DNA of 7,402 nucleotides, taken from the NCBI GenBank assembly GCA_013696235.1, contig JACCYY010000310.1, positions 1 through 7,402 on the forward strand. Direction: 5' to 3'. Positions 1 through 6,940 of this stretch are shown piece by piece. The notes beneath the pieces are model-generated. The model was given only the letters and a program-made list of their open reading frames with translations, was not told the DNA's origin and made no database searches. This stretch comes from Sporichthyaceae bacterium. Lineage in GTDB: Bacteria; Actinomycetota; Actinomycetes; JACCYY01. Every line of letters begins with the position of its first letter. The stretch's first letter is position 1. Both the position numbers and the translations under genes were made by a program.

Positions 1-158
1 AGCCGGTGGCCTGGTTCACCGGCGAGTACGGGCGCCTGCGCGACGTCGTCGAGGCTCCGGACGGGACGCTCTGGCTGGTCACCAACAACACCGACGGCCG
101 CGGCGACCCCCGCGACGGAGACGACCGAATCCTCCAGGTCCAGCGCGTCCCGGGCTGA
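1..158 (+). CDS. PQQ-dependent sugar dehydrogenase (glucose/sorbosone dehydrogenase family), C-terminal fragment
   Basis: Only the last 51 codons lie in the window, read in the frame starting at base 3 and ending at TGA 156-158. The visible peptide holds [20 protein letters not shown] followed by a [12 protein letters not shown] stretch. This is the typical last blade of the glucose/sorbosone dehydrogenase beta-propeller, where homologues end with a closely similar arrangement (GRLRDV, PDG, TNN, GRG, DDRI). Family members are usually exported or lipid-anchored and oxidise aldose sugars with PQQ and calcium. The signal peptide and active-site His/Arg residues lie upstream of the window, so activity cannot be judged. 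The gene is the only one on the plus strand and converges on the methyltransferase gene with 39 nt between the stop codons. Family assignment is fairly secure; substrate is unknown. Confidence 0.82.
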   Translation, partial: PVAWFTGEYGRLRDVVEAPDGTLWLVTNNTDGRGDPRDGDDRILQVQRVPG

Positions 159-180
159 GCTCCGTCGTTCGTCGGTGCTC
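157..180. terminator. Imperfect hairpin between convergent genes, possible bidirectional terminator
   Basis: A 24-nt inverted repeat starts at the sugar dehydrogenase stop codon. The outer arms are GAGC (157-160) and GCTC (177-180), then CCG pairs with CGG and C with G around a GTTC loop, with two T-T mismatches between the paired blocks. It fills most of the 39-nt gap between two convergent genes, which is where a shared terminator would be expected. No T-run follows on either strand, so it is not a textbook intrinsic terminator. Many actinobacterial terminators lack a U-tract, so the role remains plausible but unproven. Confidence 0.35.
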
Positions 181-197
181 CGAGCGACTGCCGATGA

Positions 198-857
198 TCA
201 CCGCTTGCGAGCGATGGTGAGGCCGTCGGCAATGGGCAGCACCACCGCCTCGACCCGGTCGTCGGCGGCCACATGGTCGTTCACCGCGCGGATGGCCACG
301 GTGTTCTCGTCGGTGTTGGTCGGGTCGGCCACCACACCGCTCCAGAGCACGTTGTCGATCAGGACGACACCGCCCGGTCGGAGCCGCGGGACGATCTCCT
401 CGTAGTAGTCGACGTACCCCGGCTTGTCGGCGTCAATGAACGCAAGATCGATCGGCGGGTCGGCGGGCAGGGCCTGGAGCGTCTCGATCGCGGGGGCGAT
501 GCGCAGGTCGATGCGCTCCGCGACGCCGGCTCTGACCCAGTGGTCGCGGGCGATCGCCGTCCACTCCTCGCTCACGTCGCAGCACAGGAGCCGACCACCG
601 GTGGCCAGCCCACGAGCGATGCAGATCGACGAGTAGCCGGTGAACGTCCCCACCTCGACGGCGAACCGGACGCCGACGATCTTGGTGAGCAGCGTCATGA
701 ACGCGCCCTGGTCCGGCGAGATCTGCATCCCGCTCACGCTTCCGAGCCCGGCCGTGACCTCGATCAGCGAGCGCTGCACGTCGTCCGGCGGCGTGCCGTG
801 CGCGACCGCGTACGCGTGGAGCTCGGGGGTGACGACGACGGACTTCGGCTCGGCCAT
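198..857 (-). CDS. Class I SAM-dependent O-methyltransferase (CCoAOMT-like family 3)
   Basis: This is a 219-residue protein, the usual length for the small cation-dependent O-methyltransferases related to caffeoyl-CoA O-methyltransferase and catechol O-methyltransferase. The order of motifs is clear. GMQISPDQGAFM (43-54) is the family's N-terminal substrate/SAM loop. VEVGTFTGYSS (67-77) is motif I, binding SAM. CDVSEEW (93-99) carries the acidic residue for the SAM ribose. FIDADKPGY (140-148) and IDNVLWSG (167-174) give the expected metal ligands D142, D168 and N169, with K145 as the likely catalytic base. The protein ends with the typical PIADGLTIARKR. It is cytoplasmic; the substrate cannot be told from sequence. 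The ATG at 857-855 is chosen because it matches the family N-terminus; the open frame extends upstream to 1322 only as antisense-like noise, and the Shine-Dalgarno is weak. It lies 64 nt downstream of the membrane-protein gene on the same strand, so it may be read from the sigma-factor transcript. Confidence 0.9.
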   Translation of the reverse strand: MAEPKSVVVTPELHAYAVAHGTPPDDVQRSLIEVTAGLGSVSGMQISPDQGAFMTLLTKIVGVRFAVEVGTFTGYSSICIARGLATGGRLLCCDVSEEWTAIARDHWVRAGVAERIDLRIAPAIETLQALPADPPIDLAFIDADKPGYVDYYEEIVPRLRPGGVVLIDNVLWSGVVADPTNTDENTVAIRAVNDHVAADDRVEAVVLPIADGLTIARKR

Positions 858-873
858 GCCCAGACGGTAGCCG

Positions 874-897
874 GACCGGGCAGAACGACCCCCGGTC
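874..897 (-). repeat. Perfect 7-bp inverted repeat between the membrane-protein and methyltransferase genes
   Basis: GACCGGG (874-880) and CCCGGTC (891-897) are perfect complements separated by 10 nt. The hairpin lies 24 nt after the stop of the membrane-protein gene and ends 16 nt before the methyltransferase start codon. It could be a terminator or attenuator separating the two genes, or a hairpin affecting translation of the methyltransferase. There is no T-run behind it, and in DNA of this GC content a 7-bp stem could arise by chance. Confidence 0.35.
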
Positions 898-921
898 GGG
901 CGCACCCACTGACCAAGGGCG

Positions 922-2289
922 CTAGCCGAGCTCGGACAACCGCTCGGCTGCCACGTCGAGGAGCGCCCCGAAGACGGAGTCGTCGACGTCGAGCGCGCGC
1001 CACTCGACCAACGCCACGTGGGTGCCTGACTGGAGGAACCCGTAATACTGCTGGTGATCCCCGAACTGGATCCGCCAGGCTGGCGCGCTGGTGCCGATCC
1101 GAACCGGCTCGACCGCACCGCCAGGACAGCTGTCCCACGCGCTGATCTCCGCCGCGACGTACTCGGTGGCCACGTCGGCCGATTCGAACGTTGCGCGAGT
1201 CTCCACCACCTCGGTGATCTGGGGTTCGGCAAGATCGTCCTCGTCGAAGAACCCCCGCGCCGCAGAGTCGGTCCCGCCAGCGTCGACCAGGGTGGCTGCG
1301 CTGCAGATGACGTTCGGCGCATTGATATCCGGCTCGAGCCCGGCGTTCGCCCGCCACCGTCCGTCGAGCGCGGTGTTCACGTCATCGACCCTGAGCAGTC
1401 CCGCAACGACCTCGTCGTCGGCGTCGGGATAGGTCTGGGTCAGCACCGGACTGCCGGCGCAGGCACCACCGGCCGGTTCGCAGACCAGATCGACAGCGGG
1501 ATCAACAGCCGCGACGGCCGGGCGGCTGTTGAAGTCCTGCCCGAGACCGGTGCTGACGATCCAGGTGACCACCCGGCCGGTGTGCGCGGCCCGTACGACG
1601 ACGTACGTCTGCTCATCAGGGCTGAACGGCTGCTGCATCACGGCGATGAAGCCGGCATCGCCGACGCCGTCCAGCGTGAACGCCCAGAACAGGTCGACCT
1701 GGTCGCCCATCTGCTCCGCGCAGTCCCCGAAGAACGCTCGAACCTCCGCGAGACGCGCGGCGGCCTCGGCCGGCGAGGCGAACGTCTCCCCCCACTGGTC
1801 GAGCGCCGTCGTCGCTGAGCCCACCATCGCGAAGCGGACGTGCTGGGTCTCGACCGGTGCCCCACCGACGGTGGGCACGCACAGGGCGTCGCTCGCGCCA
1901 TCGTCTCCGACCCACGCAGACTGGAAGTCGGAGCCGGCGTTCAGCCCCTCGATGATCTGGGCCGACAGCATTCGCCCCGCGAGGATCGGCCCGGCCGCGG
2001 GCGACGTCGTGGTCTGCGACGTCGGCGCGGTCGGTGACTCGCTGGGCACGGTCGGTGACTCGCTGGGCGCGGTCGTGTCGGCGTAGTCGGGCAGCGCGTC
2101 CGTGCTCGTCGTGGTGGTCACGAGGCCGATGACACCAGCGACTGCGGCAGCGGAGAGCGTGGCGGCGGTCGCCGCACGGATCCTCCGCATGCGGGCACCG
2201 ACTCGACGGATCTGTGCTGCCGGCACCGGACGCGCGGCGTCCCGGCCAGAACTTGCCGCGTCCGCGAGGGCTCGGTCAATGTCACGCAT
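922..2289 (-). CDS. Single-pass membrane protein with duplicated extracytoplasmic domain; putative regulator of the adjacent sigma factor
   Basis: This 455-residue protein is not one I recognise by name. Residues 1-38 are a short, arginine-rich cytoplasmic segment beginning RDIDRALADAA. Residues 39-58 form one hydrophobic Ala/Val/Leu membrane segment with the positive charges on its N-terminal side, so the C-terminus should be outside. Residues 60-100 are a Thr/Ser/Pro-rich linker with a PSESPT repeat. The rest is globular and looks like two copies of one fold, about 106-250 and 297-455. Each copy has a leading Leu-rich segment, a first cysteine (C137, C329), a segment where an Ala-rich helix ends in a second cysteine (C190, C388), and a final beta-rich section. 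C270 and C277 lie between the copies; six cysteines in all suggest disulfides. The pattern resembles PknH-type sensor domains (inference). No zinc anti-sigma (HxxxCxxC) motif is present. The ATG lies inside the sigma gene (8-nt overlap, ATGCGTGA), with GGAG 7 nt upstream. This coupling suggests a membrane-bound sigma partner, but anti-sigma activity is not shown by sequence. Confidence 0.8.
   Translation of the reverse strand: MRDIDRALADAASSGRDAARPVPAAQIRRVGARMRRIRAATAATLSAAAVAGVIGLVTTTTSTDALPDYADTTAPSESPTVPSESPTAPTSQTTTSPAAGPILAGRMLSAQIIEGLNAGSDFQSAWVGDDGASDALCVPTVGGAPVETQHVRFAMVGSATTALDQWGETFASPAEAAARLAEVRAFFGDCAEQMGDQVDLFWAFTLDGVGDAGFIAVMQQPFSPDEQTYVVVRAAHTGRVVTWIVSTGLGQDFNSRPAVAAVDPAVDLVCEPAGGACAGSPVLTQTYPDADDEVVAGLLRVDDVNTALDGRWRANAGLEPDINAPNVICSAATLVDAGGTDSAARGFFDEDDLAEPQITEVVETRATFESADVATEYVAAEISAWDSCPGGAVEPVRIGTSAPAWRIQFGDHQQYYGFLQSGTHVALVEWRALDVDDSVFGALLDVAAERLSELG
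2028..2075. repeat. 21-bp tandem repeat encoding the PSESPT linker
   Basis: The 20-nt block at 2028-2047 recurs exactly at 2049-2068, offset by 21 nt, and a third partial copy continues to 2075. The period is seven codons, so the reading frame of the membrane-protein gene is kept. On the minus strand it encodes alternating TAPSESP and TVPSESP units in the extracytoplasmic linker next to the membrane segment. Copy number may vary between strains by slippage without breaking the frame. Confidence 0.85.
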
Positions 2290-2767
2290 GGGTGGGCTCC
2301 GTCTCGAGCAAGATCGCCAACGCGGCGCGACCCCTGGACAACCGCGCCTTGACAGTTCCGACCGGGGCGCCGACTGCCTCTGCGACCTGGTTCAAGGACA
2401 GATCACAGAGGTGGTGCAACGCGATCGCCTCCCGCTGCTCCTTGGGCAATCGCCGAAGCGCGGTGATCAGCGCCAGGTGATCCTCACTCGGCGGAGGCGC
2501 GGGCGGCGCCGGCCCGAGCTTGTGCAGCGCGCGCCGTGCGACCTGTGAGCGACGCCAACGGCTGGTCGCCAACCGATGCGCGACTGTAAAGATCCACGCC
2601 TCGCGGTTGTTCACCTCGGCGAACCTGCGACGCTGGTCCCAGGCCCGCGCGAACGCCTCGTGGACCAGGTCTTGCGCGTCACCGAGATCACCGGTCACCG
2701 CGTACATCTGGCCAGTCAGCCGACGCACCGAACCGCTGTAGAACGCATCGAACTCCTCAGCGTCCAT
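2282..2767 (-). CDS. ECF RNA polymerase sigma factor (SigE-family type)
   Basis: This is a 161-residue group IV sigma factor. Residues 6-73 are region 2 (core binding and -10 recognition), with the typical GDLGDAQDLVHEAFARAW helix and the NREAWIFTVAHRLATSRWRR segment. A Pro/Ala-rich linker spans about 84-94. Residues 97-150 are region 4 (-35 recognition), with LRRLPKEQREAIALHHLCDL and an HTH ending in GTVKARLSRGRAAL. There is no extra C-terminal domain. The ATG at 2767-2765 is preferred because MDAEEFDAFY is the usual start of this family and GAGGAG lies 12 nt upstream. A TTG at 2848-2846 would give 188 residues but adds an atypical leader and would overlap the candidate promoter. It is followed with 8-nt overlap by a membrane protein, the usual layout of a sigma factor with its regulator. 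It probably controls a stress or envelope regulon, possibly including its own operon; the signal is unknown. Confidence 0.92.
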   Translation of the reverse strand: MDAEEFDAFYSGSVRRLTGQMYAVTGDLGDAQDLVHEAFARAWDQRRRFAEVNNREAWIFTVAHRLATSRWRRSQVARRALHKLGPAPPAPPPSEDHLALITALRRLPKEQREAIALHHLCDLSLNQVAEAVGAPVGTVKARLSRGRAALAILLETEPTHA

Positions 2768-2779
2768 CGGGTCGGCGAG

Positions 2780-2785
2780 CTCCTC
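2780..2785 (-). promoter_or_regulatory. Ribosome binding site for the sigma factor gene
   Basis: GAGGAG on the minus strand lies 12 nt before the ATG at 2767. The spacing is slightly long, but it is the best purine-rich match near any candidate start and supports the 161-residue protein over the TTG-initiated 188-residue form. Confidence 0.45.
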
Positions 2786-2810
2786 GTCCGGGTCGGTCAG
2801 CGGACCGCGT

Positions 2811-2845
2811 CGGGCGGTCTGACACCACGACGCTCGAACCGCCCG
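2811..2845. repeat. 8-bp inverted repeat framing the candidate -10 element
   Basis: CGGGCGGT (2811-2818) and ACCGCCCG (2838-2845) are perfect complements 19 nt apart. They sit in the gatB/sigma gap. One arm falls in the spacer of the candidate promoter and the other just downstream of its -10 element. The dyad could be an operator for a regulator, or, in RNA, a stem-loop ending the gatB transcript 12 nt after its stop. No T-run is seen. Confidence 0.4.
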
Positions 2846-2852
2846 CAAGGTT
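2829..2852 (-). promoter_or_regulatory. Candidate ECF-type promoter, AAC-N17-CGTC
   Basis: On the minus strand AAC (2852-2850, within GCAACC) is followed after 17 nt by CGTC (2832-2829). AAC at -35 and CGTC at -10 with 16-17 nt spacing is the known pattern of promoters read by Streptomyces SigE-like ECF factors. It lies just after the gatB stop and would give a leader of roughly 55-60 nt before the ATG at 2767. This would fit autoregulation. The motif is short, so chance occurrence is possible. Confidence 0.4.
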
Positions 2853-2856
2853 GCAC

Positions 2857-4380
2857 CTACTCGGGGGGTCCGAGCCGCTCGAGAAGGAGGTCCCGTACGC
2901 GCGCGGCATCAGCCTGACCGCGGGTGGCTTTCATGACCGCACCCACCAATGCTCCGGCGGCGGCGATCTTGCCGTCGCGGATCTTGCCGGCGACATCGGG
3001 GTTGCCGGCGATCGCCGCGTCGACCGCCTTGCCGAGCGCGCCCTCGTCGGACACGACGGCCAACCCCCGCGCGGCCACGATCTCGTCCGGCTCGCCCTCG
3101 CCGGCGAGCACGCCCTCGAGCACCTGTCGAGCCAGCTTGTCGTTCAGTGCCCCGTCGGCGACCAGCTCGACGACCCGGGCGACCTGAGCCGGCGTCACCG
3201 GGAGCGCCGACAGCTCGGTACCGGTCTCGTTGGCGGCTCGGGCGAGCTCGCCGAGCCACCACTTCCGGGCATCGGCCGGGGGTGCCCCGGCCGCGACCGT
3301 CGCGACCACGAGGTCGACCGCACCGGCGTTGATCAACGCCTGCATGTCCAACGGGCTGAGCTGCCACTCCCCGAGCAGGCGGACGCGCAGGGCCCGGGGC
3401 AGCTCGGGCAGGGTGCCCCGGAGCTCCTCCACCCGCTCCGGGGTCGGTGCGATGGGTACGAGATCGGGCTCCGGGAAGTAGCGGTAGTCCTCCGCCTCTT
3501 CCTTGCTCCGACCGGGCGCCGTGGTCCCGCTGCCCTCCTGCCAGTGCCGGGTCTCCTGCTTCACGGTGCCGCCTGCGTCGAGGACCGCGGCCTGGCGCCC
3601 GATCTCGTACCGCACAGCGCGCTCGACGGACCGGAGCGAGTTCACGTTCTTGGTCTCCGTGCGCTTGCCCCACTCGGCGGCGCCGACGGGCGCGATCGAC
3701 ACGTTGACGTCACACCGCAGCGAGCCCTGCTCCATGCGGACGTCGGACACGTCGAGCGAGCGCAGGATGTCGCGCAGCTCACCCACGTACGCGCGAGCCA
3801 GCTCCGGCACGTACTTGCCGAGCCCCGGGACCGGCTTGGTGACGATCTCGATCAACGGGATGCCGGCTCGGTTGTAGTCCACCAGCGAGTGCTGGGCCCC
3901 GTGGATGCGTCCGGTCGCGCCCCCGACGTGCAGGGACTTGCCGGTGTCCTCCTCCATGTGCGCGCGCTCGATGCCGACGGTGAACGTCTGCGGACCGTCG
4001 TCGGTGTCGATCATGACGTCGAGCGACCCGCCGTACGCGATCGGCTCGTCGTACTGCGAGATCTGGAAGTTCTTCGGCATGTCCGGGTAGAAGTAGTTCT
4101 TGCGCGCGAACCGGCACCATGGTGCGATGTCGCAGCCGAGCGCGAGCCCGATGCGGATCACCGCGTCGAGAGCCTCGGCGTTCATGACCGGCAGCGCACC
4201 CGGCAGGCCGAGGCACACGGGGCAGACCTGCGTGTTGGGCTCCGCGCCGAACCCCGTCGGGCAGCCGCAGAACATCTTCGACGCGGTGGACAGCTCGACG
4301 TGCACCTCGAGGCCCAGCACCGGCTCGTAGCGGCTGAGCGCCTCGTCGTACGGGACGAGGTCGGGGGTCGACGGACTCAT
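2857..4380 (-). CDS. gatB: Asp-tRNA(Asn)/Glu-tRNA(Gln) amidotransferase subunit B
   Basis: GatB binds mischarged Glu-tRNA(Gln) and/or Asp-tRNA(Asn), activates the side chain by ATP-dependent phosphorylation, and accepts ammonia from GatA. The 507-residue length is normal. Residues 18-310 form the kinase-like catalytic domain: LGLEVHVEL at the start, a zinc-type cysteine set C38, C40, C53 and C56 (FCGC and CPVCLG), [19 protein letters not shown], and [14 protein letters not shown]. The C-terminal part, from about 355, is the helical/YqeY tail that contacts the tRNA elbow, ending with the typical [16 protein letters not shown] block. The start ATG shares ATGA with the stop of gatA, so translation should be coupled; AAGG lies 10 nt upstream. 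It closes the gatCAB cluster, with 89 nt before the next gene. No missing residues were noticed. Confidence 0.97.
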   Translation of the reverse strand: MSPSTPDLVPYDEALSRYEPVLGLEVHVELSTASKMFCGCPTGFGAEPNTQVCPVCLGLPGALPVMNAEALDAVIRIGLALGCDIAPWCRFARKNYFYPDMPKNFQISQYDEPIAYGGSLDVMIDTDDGPQTFTVGIERAHMEEDTGKSLHVGGATGRIHGAQHSLVDYNRAGIPLIEIVTKPVPGLGKYVPELARAYVGELRDILRSLDVSDVRMEQGSLRCDVNVSIAPVGAAEWGKRTETKNVNSLRSVERAVRYEIGRQAAVLDAGGTVKQETRHWQEGSGTTAPGRSKEEAEDYRYFPEPDLVPIAPTPERVEELRGTLPELPRALRVRLLGEWQLSPLDMQALINAGAVDLVVATVAAGAPPADARKWWLGELARAANETGTELSALPVTPAQVARVVELVADGALNDKLARQVLEGVLAGEGEPDEIVAARGLAVVSDEGALGKAVDAAIAGNPDVAGKIRDGKIAAAGALVGAVMKATRGQADAARVRDLLLERLGPPE

Positions 4381-5879
4381 AGCGTGGGTGCCTTCTCGAG
4401 CAGCGCGTGCCCGCGCCGGTCGTCGAGGGCCTGCTCGAGCGCGCCGGCCACCCGGTATATCCGGTCGTCGGCCAGCACCGGTGCCATGACCTGCAGCCCC
4501 ACCGGCAGCCCGTCGGAGAGTCCCACCGGGAGCGACATCGCCGCGTTGCCGGCCAGGTTGGCCGGGATCGTGCAGAGGTCGGCGAGGTACATCGCGAGCG
4601 GGTCGTCCGCGCGCTCGCCGAGCGGGAAGGCAGTGGTCGGGGTGGTGGGCGAGACCAGCACGTCGACCTGGTCGAACGCCGCGGCGAAGTCACGCGCGAT
4701 CAACGTGCGCACCTTTTGCGCCTGCCCGTAGTACGCGTCGAAGTAGCCCGAGGAGAGCGCGTACGTCCCGAGGATGATCCGGCGCTTGACCTCTGGCCCG
4801 AAGCCGGCCCCGCGAGTCATCGCCATCACCTCCTCCGCGCTGTGCGTGCCGTCGTCGCCGACGCGCAGCCCGAACCGCATCGCGTCGAACCGCGCGAGGT
4901 TCGACGACACCTCGCTCGGCAAGATCAAGTAGTACGCCGGCAGCGCGTACGTGAAGCTCGGGCAGGACACCTCGACGACATCGGCGCCCAGCTCGGTGAG
5001 GACGTCGATCGCGGCTCGGACCGAGGCAAGGACCCCTGGCTCGTAGCCCTCGCCGGCGAACTCGCGGACCACGCCGATCCTCATGCCGCCGATCTCGCGA
5101 CGCCGCGCTGCCTCGACGACAGCCGGGACCGCCTGGTCGATGCTCGTCGCGTCTCGCGGGTCGTGCCCGGCGATCACCTCGTGCAGGAGCGCCGCGTCCA
5201 GGACGTTGCGGGCACACGGTCCGCCCTGGTCGAGGCTCGAAGCGCACGCGATCAGCCCGTACCGGCTGACCCCGCCGTACGTCGGCTTGACCCCGACCGT
5301 GCCGGTCACCGCGGCCGGTTGCCGGATCGAGCCACCGGTGTCGGTCCCGATCGCGAGCGGTGCGAAGTGCGCCGCCAGGGCGGCGCTCGAGCCACCGCCG
5401 GAGCCACCAGGGATGCGGGTCTCGTCCCACGGGTTGTGCGTCGGCCCGTACGCGGAGTTCTCCGTCGAGGAACCCATCGCGAACTCGTCGCAGTTCGTCT
5501 TGCCCAAGATCACGATGTCGGCCGCGCGCAGCCGCTCGACGAGAGCGGCGTCGTACGGCGGTCGCCAGCCCTCGAGGATCTTCGAGCCGGCGGTGGTCGG
5601 GATCCCCGCGGTGGTGAACACATCCTTGAGCGCGAGCGGGACCCCCGCGAGCGTGCCCAGGGACTCCCCCGCGCTGCGCTTGGCGTCCACCGCAGCGGCT
5701 GCGGCGAGGGCACCCTGGTGATCGACGTGAAGGAAGGCGTGGATGCGACCGTCGACCGCGTCAATGCGGTCGAGGTGCGCCTGAGCGACCTCGACGGCGG
5801 TGGCCTCACCCTTGGTGATCATGGCAGCGAGGTCGACGGCGGTCCGCCGGACGAGATCGCCGGTCGACGAGTCCGTCAC
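4377..5879 (-). CDS. gatA: Asp-tRNA(Asn)/Glu-tRNA(Gln) amidotransferase subunit A (amidase)
   Basis: GatA is the glutaminase of the GatCAB complex: it hydrolyses glutamine and channels ammonia to GatB. The 500-residue protein belongs to the amidase signature family. The Ser-cisSer-Lys triad is intact: K85 in PLALKDVF, S160 in [11 protein letters not shown], and nucleophile S184 in [12 protein letters not shown]. The spacings of 75 and 24 residues match those in characterised GatA proteins. [19 protein letters not shown] (125-143) and [12 protein letters not shown] are further GatA-specific blocks. The start is GTG (5879-5877), inside the gatC stop (GTGA overlap), with a strong GAGGAGGAGG immediately upstream at 5890-5881. 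It is the middle gene of the cluster and ends in an ATGA overlap with gatB. Confidence 0.97.
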   Translation of the reverse strand: MTDSSTGDLVRRTAVDLAAMITKGEATAVEVAQAHLDRIDAVDGRIHAFLHVDHQGALAAAAAVDAKRSAGESLGTLAGVPLALKDVFTTAGIPTTAGSKILEGWRPPYDAALVERLRAADIVILGKTNCDEFAMGSSTENSAYGPTHNPWDETRIPGGSGGGSSAALAAHFAPLAIGTDTGGSIRQPAAVTGTVGVKPTYGGVSRYGLIACASSLDQGGPCARNVLDAALLHEVIAGHDPRDATSIDQAVPAVVEAARRREIGGMRIGVVREFAGEGYEPGVLASVRAAIDVLTELGADVVEVSCPSFTYALPAYYLILPSEVSSNLARFDAMRFGLRVGDDGTHSAEEVMAMTRGAGFGPEVKRRIILGTYALSSGYFDAYYGQAQKVRTLIARDFAAAFDQVDVLVSPTTPTTAFPLGERADDPLAMYLADLCTIPANLAGNAAMSLPVGLSDGLPVGLQVMAPVLADDRIYRVAGALEQALDDRRGHALLEKAPTL

Positions 5880-6175
5880 GCCTCCTCCTCGAGGATCCGA
5901 GGCACGCGGAACCGCCCGTCCTCGGCCTCGGGTGCACCGGAGAGCGCTGCCTGCTGGCTCAGCCCCGCGCGCACCTCGTCGGGGCGGACGACGTTCGTGA
6001 TCGGCAGCGCGTGCGACGTGGGCGGGATGTCCTCGGCCGCCACCTCACCGACCCTCGCCACCGCCTCGAGGATCACCTCGAGCTGCGGGGCAAGGTGGTC
6101 GAGCTCCTCGTCCGTCAGCGCGATCCGAGCGAGCCGCGCGAGGTTGGCCACCTCGTCCCGGGTGATGGAGGGCAT
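5876..6175 (-). CDS. gatC: Asp-tRNA(Asn)/Glu-tRNA(Gln) amidotransferase subunit C
   Basis: GatC is the small subunit that wraps around the GatA/GatB interface and stabilises the complex. The 99-residue length is standard. The N-terminus [20 protein letters not shown] and the following helix ending in the LEVILEAV segment are family hallmarks. The middle [20 protein letters not shown] matches the extended loop, and residues 88-95 (RFRVPRIL) match the C-terminal strand. The ATG at 6175-6173 is well supported: AAGGAG lies 10 nt upstream. It is the first gene of the gatCAB cluster and lies 59 nt downstream of the RES-domain gene on the same strand. No convincing sigma-70-type promoter is seen in that gap; there is only an isolated TAGCAT (6226-6221, minus strand) without a matching -35. 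Confidence 0.96.
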   Translation of the reverse strand: MPSITRDEVANLARLARIALTDEELDHLAPQLEVILEAVARVGEVAAEDIPPTSHALPITNVVRPDEVRAGLSQQAALSGAPEAEDGRFRVPRILEEEA

Positions 6176-6234
6176 GGTCGAGCAGCTCCTTGTGCAGCAG
6201 GACGGGTGTCAGAGCGGTCGATGCTACCGGGGCC

Positions 6235-6936
6235 TCAGCCAGGCACGACGAGCGCGTCGAGGGACTCCGCGATCTCCTCGACGAGCACGCGGCCCGGTCC
6301 TTCGACCAGGTTGCGCACCCCCGGGCCGACCAGCGCGTACGAGTCGATCTTGCTCGGCGCCCGATCACCCCAAAGCACGAACACCTCGCCACCAGGTCGG
6401 CCGGTCAGCTCGGCCTGGCGCGAGATCCAGACCAGGCCGTCAGCCGGGCGACCGCCAGGTGCGCGCGCGTGGAGCCACTCACCCCATGCCCGGGTGCACG
6501 CGTAGTGCTCCGGCGTGGTCGCGACGAGCTGGGGCCGACCCAGGCCGAGCCGTGCGAGCGCCTCGTCACGCAGGTCGACCAGCCGCAACGGTCGCGGGGA
6601 GACCAGGTGGGCCAGGCCGCGGTCGCGCAGCACGTCCGGGTAGACGACCCGATCGCCGGCGCCGGCGGTGACGTCGTGGAAGACCGACTCCAGCAGCGCG
6701 ACGGTCTCGTCGGCACCGCCGTAGAGAGTCGGCACGGTCGTGGGTCGGCCGATCGGTGCGAATCGGCTGTCGCCGCGCCCAGGGTTGAACTCGTCGCAGC
6801 CCCGGTGCAGCTCGTAGACGTGGAAGAACGCGCGGTCCGCGGGCCAGACCGTCGAGCCGATCCGGCGGGCGTCGACCGGCCCGGGCGGATCGGGAACCGG
6901 GCAGTCGGCCGGTCGTCCGCACCCCGGCGCGGTCAC
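6235..6936 (-). CDS. RES-domain protein, putative NAD+-degrading toxin of an Xre/RES toxin-antitoxin pair
   Basis: With the GTG at 6936 the protein is 233 residues. Residues about 36-195 look like a RES domain. FNPGRGDSRFAPI carries the conserved Arg (R58), TLYGG a Tyr (Y72), ALLESVFHDV the Glu (E83), and GLVWISRQAELTG the Ser (S172) followed by Arg-Gln. R, E and S are the residues that name the family. The known members MbcT and P. putida Res break down NAD+, by phosphorolysis in MbcT. The N-terminus is Pro/Cys-rich (CGRPADCPVPDPPGP) and the C-terminal 40 residues extend past the core domain. The preceding gene is an MbcA/Xre-like antitoxin, which strongly supports the pairing. The GTG at 6936 is 4 nt after the antitoxin stop; a GTG at 6975 would give 246 residues and a 35-nt overlap. 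Neither has a strong Shine-Dalgarno. Toxicity is inferred; only the domain and the order of genes are seen. Confidence 0.82.
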   Translation of the reverse strand: MTAPGCGRPADCPVPDPPGPVDARRIGSTVWPADRAFFHVYELHRGCDEFNPGRGDSRFAPIGRPTTVPTLYGGADETVALLESVFHDVTAGAGDRVVYPDVLRDRGLAHLVSPRPLRLVDLRDEALARLGLGRPQLVATTPEHYACTRAWGEWLHARAPGGRPADGLVWISRQAELTGRPGGEVFVLWGDRAPSKIDSYALVGPGVRNLVEGPGRVLVEEIAESLDALVVPG

Positions 6937-6940
6937 GGCC

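Noticed and set aside
273..1145. Plus-strand open frame of 290 codons opposite the methyltransferase gene
   Set aside because: It is an antisense shadow, rich in Arg and Asp, with no recognisable motif.
858..1322. Upstream extension of the methyltransferase frame, giving a 374-residue protein
   Set aside because: The added residues overlap the end of the membrane-protein gene in another frame, are low-complexity Arg/Ser-rich, and are absent from this methyltransferase family; the ATG at 857 matches the family N-terminus.
2768..2848. TTG start giving a 188-residue sigma factor
   Set aside because: The extra 27 residues do not resemble the family, and the candidate promoter would lie over this start; ATG at 2767 has a GAGGAG upstream.
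2851..4731. Plus-strand open frame of 626 codons opposite gatB
   Set aside because: It is a composition-driven shadow of gatB, with no domain and no coherent start context.
6221..6226. TAGCAT as a -10 box for gatC
   Set aside because: No TTG-like -35 element is found 16-18 nt upstream, so it is not called as a promoter.
4407..6671. Very long plus-strand open frame (754 codons) opposite gatA and gatC
   Set aside because: It lies antisense to two well-supported genes, has an Arg/Asp/Val-rich low-information composition typical of the shadow frame of GC-rich genes, and shows no recognisable domain.
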